33,591 nucleotides of DNA from Rikenellaceae bacterium DTU049. GTDB lineage: Bacteria > Bacteroidota > Bacteroidia > Bacteroidales > DTU049. The position numbers were made by a program, and so were the translations under genes. A model generated the notes under the pieces. That model worked only from the letters and a program-made list of their open reading frames with translations, ran no database searches and had not been told where the DNA came from. Below, one piece after another: positions 27,544 to 33,591 of this stretch. The first letter of the stretch is position 1. Each line of letters begins with the position of its first letter. The stretch spans positions 12,657 to 46,247 of the forward strand of contig LFTI01000066.1 of NCBI GenBank assembly GCA_001513285.1, in the 5' to 3' direction.

Positions 27544-27615
27544 ATTTATTAAATCTTTTTTGCAATTTATTATTTGATATTTATCATTTATCTTATTATA
27601 ATATAATTTTTATGT

Positions 27616-27623
27616 TAATTTTG
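27616..27623 (+). promoter_or_regulatory. -7 promoter box TAATTTTG of the SDR gene
   Basis: An exact TAnnTTTG match 22 bases upstream of ATG 27646. Confidence 0.6.
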
Positions 27624-27645
27624 CTAAACCAAAAAACAAAATATT

Positions 27646-28398
27646 ATGAAAAGGTTAGAAAACAAAGTAGCAATTATCACTGGTGCTGCAAAAGGCATGG
27701 GTAAAGAAGAAGCTATATTATTTGCTAATGAAGGTGCAAAAGTAGTAGTAACTGATATCCTAAAAGATGAAGCCGAGCTAGTAGCTAATGAAATCATTAA
27801 AAATGGTGGAGAAGCTATTGCTTACAAGCTAGATGTCTCAAAAGCAAAAGATTGGGAAAAATTAGCTGAAGATATTGAAAAGAAATGGAGTAAAGTAGAT
27901 GTATTAGTGAATAATGCTGGTATATTGAGTTTAGCAGGAATAGAAGATGCTGACGAAGATGAATGGGACAAAATAATGAATATAAATGCTAAAGGCGTTT
28001 TTTTAGGCATAAAATACATTTTGCCACTAATGAAAAAAACTAAAAATGGATCTATAATAAATATTTCATCTATCTTTGGGTTAATAGGTAGTGGAGCTTC
28101 AGTAGCATATCATGCTTCTAAAGGAGCAGTGAGACTTTTAACAAAAACTGTAGCTGCTGAATTAGCTAAATACAATATTCGTGTTAATTCCATTCATCCG
28201 GGTGTGATTAGAACTCCTATGACTGATGATTTATTAAAAGATCCTGAAGGTTCAAAAGCTTTACTCGGTACAACAGTTTTAGGCAGACCTGCTGAAGCTA
28301 TAGAAGTAGCTTATGGAGCATTATTTTTAGCTTCAGATGAATCATCTTTTATGACAGGATCTGAGCTAGTAATAGATGGTGGCTATACAGCACTATAA
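27646..28398 (+). CDS. Short-chain dehydrogenase/reductase (classical SDR)
   Basis: This 250-residue cytosolic NAD(P)-dependent oxidoreductase has all classical SDR signatures: cofactor motif TGAAKGMG (12-19), NNAG (89-92) and the catalytic set Ser142, Tyr155 and Lys159 (AYHASKG). The HPGVIRTPM loop and the C-terminal end SELVIDGGYTAL are also typical. Asp37 after the second strand (VVTD) suggests NAD rather than NADP preference. The closest functional classes by sequence feel are 3-alpha/20-beta-hydroxysteroid dehydrogenase or 3-oxoacyl-ACP reductase-like enzymes, but the substrate is not determinable. A rubredoxin gene follows after 45 bases and may be cotranscribed. Confidence 0.93.
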   Translation: MKRLENKVAIITGAAKGMGKEEAILFANEGAKVVVTDILKDEAELVANEIIKNGGEAIAYKLDVSKAKDWEKLAEDIEKKWSKVDVLVNNAGILSLAGIEDADEDEWDKIMNINAKGVFLGIKYILPLMKKTKNGSIINISSIFGLIGSGASVAYHASKGAVRLLTKTVAAELAKYNIRVNSIHPGVIRTPMTDDLLKDPEGSKALLGTTVLGRPAEAIEVAYGALFLASDESSFMTGSELVIDGGYTAL

Positions 28399-28443
28399 AA
28401 TTAAAAATTTTTAATAATTTTACAAACCAAAAATAAAAAAACT

Positions 28444-28608
28444 ATGAAAAAGTATGAATGCGAAATTTGTGGATATATTTATGATCCAGCAAAAGGAGAC
28501 CCCGATTCTGGTATAGCACCAGGAACACCATTTGAAGACCTTCCTGATGATTGGGTTTGTCCTGTATGTGGTGTAGACAAAACAGAATTCAGTGTTTTAG
28601 AAGATTAA
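28444..28608 (+). CDS. Rubredoxin
   Basis: This is a 54-residue electron carrier missed by the ORF track. It begins [19 protein letters not shown] and ends in [19 protein letters not shown]. The two CxxC pairs (Cys6/Cys9 and Cys39/Cys42) bind a single iron, and the spacing, the Tyr and Trp packing residues and the length are standard for rubredoxin. It usually passes electrons to oxygen- or peroxide-reducing enzymes or other oxidoreductases. It follows the SDR gene by 45 bases with only a weak -7-like box (TAATTTTA, 28415-28422), so an operon is likely. Its own terminator follows. Confidence 0.97.
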   Translation: MKKYECEICGYIYDPAKGDPDSGIAPGTPFEDLPDDWVCPVCGVDKTEFSVLED

Positions 28609-28629
28609 AATGACACTTTAATTAATATA

Positions 28630-28659
28630 AAAAGCCCATTCTGATGAATGGGCTTTTTA
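28630..28659 (+). terminator. Rho-independent terminator of the SDR-rubredoxin unit
   Basis: A perfect 11-bp stem, AAAAGCCCATT/AATGGGCTTTT, with a 6-nt loop (CTGATG) and T run, 21 bases after the rubredoxin stop. Confidence 0.92.
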
Positions 28660-28765
28660 TTGCTCATACTTAATATTAATATTATAGCAAAATTAATGTC
28701 AAAACATTAGATTCCCGATAGATTATCTCAAAAATATATCGTATGTGAGTATTACCATACGCTCA

Positions 28766-28828
28766 TTAACCCTGACCTTTAGGTCAGGGTAGAACAAAGA
28801 AAAAGGTGTGGACTTTAGCCCTGAAAAA
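28766..28828 (-). repeat. Intergenic double-hairpin repeat, copy 2 (inverted)
   Basis: TTAACCCTGACCTTTAGGTCAGGG followed by GGACTTTAGCCCTGAAAAA is the reverse complement of 75-137 with a few changes. In this copy the GGGCT/AGCCC palindrome has one mismatch while the CCCTGACCT stem is intact. It lies in the 328-base gap between rubredoxin and the large protease gene, which otherwise holds only a terminator and a promoter box. Confidence 0.75.
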
Positions 28829-28904
28829 TTTAATTTGGAATCAATTATACTTATAAAAAAAGAACGCTAAATTTGTTTCTATTTTTTTAACATTTCAAAA
28901 ATTT

Positions 28905-28912
28905 TATATTTG
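28905..28912 (+). promoter_or_regulatory. -7 promoter box TATATTTG of the large protease gene
   Basis: An exact TAnnTTTG match 24 bases upstream of ATG 28937. Confidence 0.6.
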
Positions 28913-28936
28913 CATATAGTTTTTATTTCCCAAATT

Positions 28937-31900
28937 ATGAAAAAGTTAGTTTTATTAATTTTATCAATTTGCTCCCTGACATTATTTAGTCAGGAATTTA
29001 AGCAAGTTAGTCCACAATCAAAATCATTTGCTTTATCATCAGTACAGCAAATACATACTGTGGATGTTTCAAGTATCAATTGGACTCTATTACACAAGGA
29101 GGATTCCATTGCTTTGGCAAACAATCTGCCTATTAGAGCTGGTGTATCATTAAGTCATGAAATAGATCCAGCTACTGACGGCGAATGGACTTTATTACCA
29201 AATAATAAAGTTGTATGGCCTTGTAAAATTACTGTTCCAGGAGCCACGTCTATAGTCATATCTTTTGATAAATGGAAACTTAGTGATGATGCCGAACTAT
29301 TTGTTTATAATGACAATGGCTATGTAGTAGGTGCTTATACCGCCAATCATAATGACAAAAATGGTGGTATTAGACAAATGGCTACTACTCCTGTTCCAGG
29401 TGAGATTATTACTATTGAATTAGTAGAAAATGCAAAACCTAATACTTTGCCACTGCCTCCTAAAAGTAAAAATGAAACACAAGGCAATATTGCTATTCAG
29501 CAATATACTGGGCGAGTAGGACCTGTAGAATTACAAAATTATACTCCTAAATCTATTTTGCATATCTCTGAAATAGCTCTTATATACAATGACCCAATTA
29601 ATGAGATACCACTTAAAGATTTAGGCGACGCTGATGTCTGTCAGGTAAATATTAATTGTTCACCAGAAGGTGATAACTGGCAAGCACAGAAACGCGGCGT
29701 AGCAAGAATATTTTTTAGAGAAGGTGCTTCATGGTATTTATGTAGCGGTTCATTAGTAAATAACACACAGAATAATGGTATACCATATTTTTTGACAGCA
29801 TATCATTGTGGTGGTGATGCATCTGCTGCAGATAGAAATGTTTGGCAGTTTTATTTTAATTATGAACGTCCTGGTTGCCCTAATACAGGAACACCACCCA
29901 ATAATGTGATAACAGGTTGTACATATAAAGCTGGTGGTGATATAACTGGTGGTTCTGACTTTCAGTTAGTAGAGCTTTATGATGATCCACCCCTCAGCTG
30001 GAGCCCATATTTTAATGGATGGTCCAGATCTGTAACTGCTAGCTCCAGTGGCGTAGGTATTCATCATCCATCAGGTGATGCTAAAAAAATATCTACTTAC
30101 ACTACCACACTTGGAACAGGTACATGGTCTGGTGGCATTTCAAGTGGACATTGGACAGTCAGATGGGCAGCAACTACAAATGGTTGGGGAGTTACAGAAG
30201 GTGGTAGTAGCGGCTCTCCTCTTTTTGATAATAATAAAAGAATCATTGGTACTCTCACTGGTGGTAGTTCTACATGCAGTAATCCAACAGCAATGGATCT
30301 TTATGGTAAATTCCCTGTCCACTGGACGGCTAATGGTACAACTGCTGATAAACAATTAAAACCATGGCTAGACCCATTAGATTCTGACCCGACAACATTA
30401 GATGGCTTCGATCCAAATGCTAGTACTGATCCACCTATTGCTAATTTCTCCGGTACTCCAACTACTATTACTGCTGGTCAAAGTGTACAATTTACAGATA
30501 TATCTTCTAATTACCCAACTTCCTGGAAATGGACTTTTTCAGGTGGTTATCCAAGTACATCCACTATACGTAATCCTATTATAACTTATTTTACACCAGG
30601 AACATATGAAGTAAAATTAGTTGTATATAATCAATATGGTTCTGATTCTATCACAAAAGTCAATTATATTACCGTAAATTCCTACTCGCCACCATCCAGT
30701 CCCATTACTATAGGCACTGGTACTTCTCAAGGTGGTGTCTATCCTCTTGGTATTAACACTAGACCTCAAGGTCAAGCAAAATTTGTAAATGATGCTTCCA
30801 TATATTTAAGTTCAGAGATAGGTGGCTCGTGCATTATTAATGCAATAGCATGGAGACCTAACACAAGTCGAACAGATACACGTAACATAAAGATATATAT
30901 GAAGCATACCGACCTTACTTCTTTCACAGCGTGTACTACTGATGATTTAATTGCAGATGCTACCCTTGTATATGATGGTACTTTCACACCTGATGTAGTG
31001 GGCTGGTTTACAATAAATCTACAAAACCCATTCAAATATATATCTGGTAAAAACTTGATGGTCATTACTAAAGTTAATTCAACCGCTACCAATCTTAATG
31101 CCCCAAGTAATTGTTATTACACTACATCACCCAGTAGACATCAGCAATGGAATGGTACTACTGATCCATCCGCTAATAATGGTACTGTAAATAATAATAG
31201 GCCAAATATTCAACTAACTGTTCAGGGATATACTGCACCGACAGCTAATTTTGTTGGATTAAATTCAGTGTTTTCTGAAGATTTTGAGAGTACTACCTTC
31301 CCCCCTACTAATTGGATTATTGTAGATGGTGATGGTAATGGTAATAAATGGAATCATACTACTGCACAAAATCATACTCTAAATGGAAGTAGATCTGCTT
31401 ACCATGGCTGGGGTGATGGGTTAACTTATGAAAAAGGGTGGCTTATTACACCTGCAATTGTTTTACCATCAGGTTCTCCTAAATTATCATTTTGGTCGTA
31501 TAATAGTTACCCTACTTATTATGGAGATAATACTGTACTGATATCTACCACTACTTCAGATACATCTAGTTTTACTCCATTGTGGCAACCTGCAAGCGTA
31601 ACTGAGCCATGGTCACAAACTATCATTGATTTAACTTATTATGCAGGCCAAACGGTTTATATCGCCTTTAGATATAGAGGTACAGATGCTCATGGCTGGT
31701 ACCTTGATGATGTTATGATACAGCAAGAGGTATCCGATACTCTTAGGACTTATGAAGGAGATCCTGTTTATTTCATTGATAAATCAACTAATGTACCCAT
31801 TGCTTGGGATTGGACTTTACAAGGTGCAGTAGATAATCACTTATATGTGCAGAATCCAACTACTATTTATAATGTAGCAGGATTATATGATGTTTCATTA

Positions 31901-33591
31901 AAAGCTGCTAATCCTGCGGGTGAAAATGTAAAAAATAAAAATGATTTTGTAAAAGTAATAGGACGTGCTCCTATATCACGATTAGAAGGTAAAGGTAATT
32001 TGAAAGATTATTATTTACGTCCTTTCATTCCTATAGGGGGTACAGTAAACTTCACAGATAAATCTTTACGCGTACCTACGGGGTGGAACTGGACTTTCGA
32101 TGGAGGAGTACCTAATACATCTACTGCACAAAATCCCACTAATATTAGATATTCATCTCCTGGATTATATAATGTAACCCTAAATACATATAATGCACAT
32201 GGTGCAGATACAGTAACTTATCTTGAATACGTTGTGGTCGGTGGCATAGATACTTGCACTAATTTTGTAAGTTCTGATGCCCTTGCTGTATATAGTGCTA
32301 CTAATGGACTTATTCCTGGCCATTGTGACTTTGGTAGTTCTGATCGTTTATATAGATATGCAGAATATTATACAAATTCTTACCCCGGTAAAATACATGG
32401 CTTTGGTATGTATGTTGTTGAAGCACAAGGAACGGGAAAAACTATTAAAGTTACAGTATGGGACGACGATGGGGGGTTCCCTGGTTCTGTTATTTATACT
32501 GAAACTAGAGACATTACTTCATTTACTGCAGGCGCTTATAATGAGATTATATTTTCTAGTCCTGTTTCTGTTACTGGTAATTTCTTTATTGGTTATGAGC
32601 TAAACTATGATGCTAATCATAATTATACTACTCATCAATTTTGTGGTGCTATGGCAACATTTCGTACTAGTACAGTTGCACCTACAGCCTTTGCTTCTTA
32701 TGGAACTACATCTCCTGGTACTTGGTATAATTTTAAAGATATTTTTGAGGATGAAAGTTCATTATATTTAGATTTAATATTTGAATATATTTCTACTGGT
32801 CCAACGGTTATAGCTACAGCATTACCTGATGCAATATGTAATAGTGAAAGTTCAGTATTAACAGCCAGTGGAGCAGATACTTATAGCTGGTCTCATGGTC
32901 TAGGTAGCGGAAGTTCTAAAACTGTAACTCCAAGTACCACAACAACTTACACAGTAACAGGTACAGTAGGAGGTAATACAGAAACAGCGACAGTAACTGT
33001 AACGGTAAATCCATTGCCAACAGTAACAGTCTCAGCAGACCCTACAACAATATGTGAAGGTGCAACTTCAGTACTAACAGCAGGTGGTGCTAGTACATAT
33101 ACTTGGTCTCATAGTTTAGGTTCTGTTAGCTCTATAACTGTAACCCCATCTAGCACAACAACATATACAGTAACAGGCACAAGTGCTGCTGGTTGTACAA
33201 ATACCGCAACAGTTACTGTAACAGTTAATTCTATTCCAACAGTAACAGCATCAGCTTCACCTACATCTATATGTGAAGGTGAAAGTTCTATATTAACAGC
33301 AGGTGGTGCTAGTACATATACTTGGTCTCATAGTTTAGGCTCTGGAAGTTCTAAAACTGTTATACCATCTATCACAACGACATATACCGTTACAGGAACG
33401 AATGCAGCAGGATGTTCTAATACTGCCATAGTTACAGTAACAGTAAATTCTTTACCGACAGTAACAGCCTCAGCAGACCCTATAACAATATGTGAAGGTG
33501 CAACCTCTACACTAACAGCAGGTGGTGCTAGTACATACAGTTGGTCTCATAGTTTAGGTTCTGGTAGCTCTATAACTGTAACTCCATCAAG
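28937..33591 (+). CDS. Giant secreted lysyl-endopeptidase-like serine protease with PKD, adhesin and tandem Ig-like repeats (3' end outside window)
   Basis: One open frame of more than 1550 codons runs to the window edge; the ORF track shows only its shadows. Signal peptide: about 1-19 (LTLFSQ). A pro-region (about 20-235) precedes a chymotrypsin-fold S1 domain with His290 (LTAYHCGG), Asp341 (GGSDFQL) and Ser425 (GGSSGSP). The many cysteines and the YHCGG context match Achromobacter-type lysyl endopeptidases. Next come a PKD domain (about 500-580), a beta region (about 585-765), a cleaved-adhesin/MAM-like jelly roll (about 776-928, ending GWYLDDVMI), two PKD-like domains (about 935-1010 and 1016-1101) and a beta domain (about 1110-1285). 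From about residue 1289 there are four Cys-containing Ig-like repeats of 72-73 residues (ICEG ... TYTWSHSLGSG ... TTTYTVTG), the last cut by the edge. T9SS export is likely, but the sorting domain is not in view. Confidence 0.92.
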   Translation, partial: MKKLVLLILSICSLTLFSQEFKQVSPQSKSFALSSVQQIHTVDVSSINWTLLHKEDSIALANNLPIRAGVSLSHEIDPATDGEWTLLPNNKVVWPCKITVPGATSIVISFDKWKLSDDAELFVYNDNGYVVGAYTANHNDKNGGIRQMATTPVPGEIITIELVENAKPNTLPLPPKSKNETQGNIAIQQYTGRVGPVELQNYTPKSILHISEIALIYNDPINEIPLKDLGDADVCQVNINCSPEGDNWQAQKRGVARIFFREGASWYLCSGSLVNNTQNNGIPYFLTAYHCGGDASAADRNVWQFYFNYERPGCPNTGTPPNNVITGCTYKAGGDITGGSDFQLVELYDDPPLSWSPYFNGWSRSVTASSSGVGIHHPSGDAKKISTYTTTLGTGTWSGGISSGHWTVRWAATTNGWGVTEGGSSGSPLFDNNKRIIGTLTGGSSTCSNPTAMDLYGKFPVHWTANGTTADKQLKPWLDPLDSDPTTLDGFDPNASTDPPIANFSGTPTTITAGQSVQFTDISSNYPTSWKWTFSGGYPSTSTIRNPIITYFTPGTYEVKLVVYNQYGSDSITKVNYITVNSYSPPSSPITIGTGTSQGGVYPLGINTRPQGQAKFVNDASIYLSSEIGGSCIINAIAWRPNTSRTDTRNIKIYMKHTDLTSFTACTTDDLIADATLVYDGTFTPDVVGWFTINLQNPFKYISGKNLMVITKVNSTATNLNAPSNCYYTTSPSRHQQWNGTTDPSANNGTVNNNRPNIQLTVQGYTAPTANFVGLNSVFSEDFESTTFPPTNWIIVDGDGNGNKWNHTTAQNHTLNGSRSAYHGWGDGLTYEKGWLITPAIVLPSGSPKLSFWSYNSYPTYYGDNTVLISTTTSDTSSFTPLWQPASVTEPWSQTIIDLTYYAGQTVYIAFRYRGTDAHGWYLDDVMIQQEVSDTLRTYEGDPVYFIDKSTNVPIAWDWTLQGAVDNHLYVQNPTTIYNVAGLYDVSLKAANPAGENVKNKNDFVKVIGRAPISRLEGKGNLKDYYLRPFIPIGGTVNFTDKSLRVPTGWNWTFDGGVPNTSTAQNPTNIRYSSPGLYNVTLNTYNAHGADTVTYLEYVVVGGIDTCTNFVSSDALAVYSATNGLIPGHCDFGSSDRLYRYAEYYTNSYPGKIHGFGMYVVEAQGTGKTIKVTVWDDDGGFPGSVIYTETRDITSFTAGAYNEIIFSSPVSVTGNFFIGYELNYDANHNYTTHQFCGAMATFRTSTVAPTAFASYGTTSPGTWYNFKDIFEDESSLYLDLIFEYISTGPTVIATALPDAICNSESSVLTASGADTYSWSHGLGSGSSKTVTPSTTTTYTVTGTVGGNTETATVTVTVNPLPTVTVSADPTTICEGATSVLTAGGASTYTWSHSLGSVSSITVTPSSTTTYTVTGTSAAGCTNTATVTVTVNSIPTVTASASPTSICEGESSILTAGGASTYTWSHSLGSGSSKTVIPSITTTYTVTGTNAAGCSNTAIVTVTVNSLPTVTASADPITICEGATSTLTAGGASTYSWSHSLGSGSSITVTPS
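32801..33591 (+). repeat. Tandem 219-bp coding repeats in the giant protease gene
   Basis: Units begin at 32801, 33017, 33236 and 33455, with spacings of 216, 219 and 219 bases. The last three share near-identical DNA such as GGTGGTGCTAGTACATA, and the array runs off the window edge. The first unit is the most divergent. Confidence 0.9.

Noticed and set aside
30075-32603. Track ORFs at 30075, 30140, 30402, 30772 and 32277
   Set aside because: All lie in other frames of the continuous protease reading frame from 28937 to the window end.
32801-33591. Regular repeats that could suggest a CRISPR or tandem satellite
   Set aside because: The 219-bp units are translated in frame as Ig-like domains; unit and spacer lengths are wrong for CRISPR.

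Overview
The window comes from a strongly AT-rich member of the Bacteroidota. Three signs support this. Several secreted proteins end in a type IX secretion system (T9SS) type-A sorting domain (YPNP...GIY). Most genes lack a Shine-Dalgarno sequence. At least 17 genes or operons are preceded by the Bacteroidota -7 promoter box TAnnTTTG. The species cannot be named from the sequence alone. There is no rRNA and no CRISPR array, and no transposase, integrase or phage gene is visible.

Layout. 1-364 holds pieces of three intergenic repeat families. 365-7226 is mostly minus strand: a UspA-like protein overlapping the end of a secreted subtilisin-like protease, the signal peptide peptidase SppA head-to-head with tRNA-Gln(CTG), a small MerR regulator (plus strand), and IspH of the MEP isoprenoid pathway. 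7312-15087 is a plus-strand run of exported proteins: a W/Y-repeat T9SS protein, a large T9SS adhesin-like protein whose signal peptide is split off by a 1-nt frameshift, a lipoprotein alpha/beta hydrolase, a T9SS-exported endonuclease/exonuclease/phosphatase-fold enzyme, and a probable outer-membrane barrel. Palindromic MITE-like repeats sit just past the 3' ends of several of these genes. 15509-17891 (minus) is a two-gene glycosyltransferase operon (GT4 then GT2). 17892-18553 is non-coding and carries a large nested hairpin element. 18554-23282 (minus) holds a SNF2-type helicase, the peroxidase Tpx with its own terminator, tRNA-Met/Ile2(CAT) on the plus strand, and a DUF2279-like protein. 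23640-28608 (plus) is housekeeping: gyrA, a periplasmic TPR protein, an SDR oxidoreductase and rubredoxin. From 28937 to the right edge there is one uninterrupted reading frame of more than 1550 codons, absent from the ORF track because its stop lies outside the window. It is a secreted lysyl-endopeptidase-like serine protease followed by PKD and adhesin-like domains and a tandem array of 73-residue repeats.

How the parts relate. Much of the window is cell-surface biology: secreted proteases, adhesin-like proteins, hydrolases and envelope glycosyltransferases, with SppA likely involved in membrane protein turnover. This is mixed with single-copy housekeeping genes. The most distinctive non-coding signal is the set of palindromic elements at gene ends, plus two repeat families present as widely separated inverted copies (1-60 with 18139-18198; 75-137 with 28766-28828). 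I see no clear novel defence or mobile system. The best leads are the repeat families, the frameshifted surface protein, the repeat-bearing protease and a C-rich tract upstream of gyrA.
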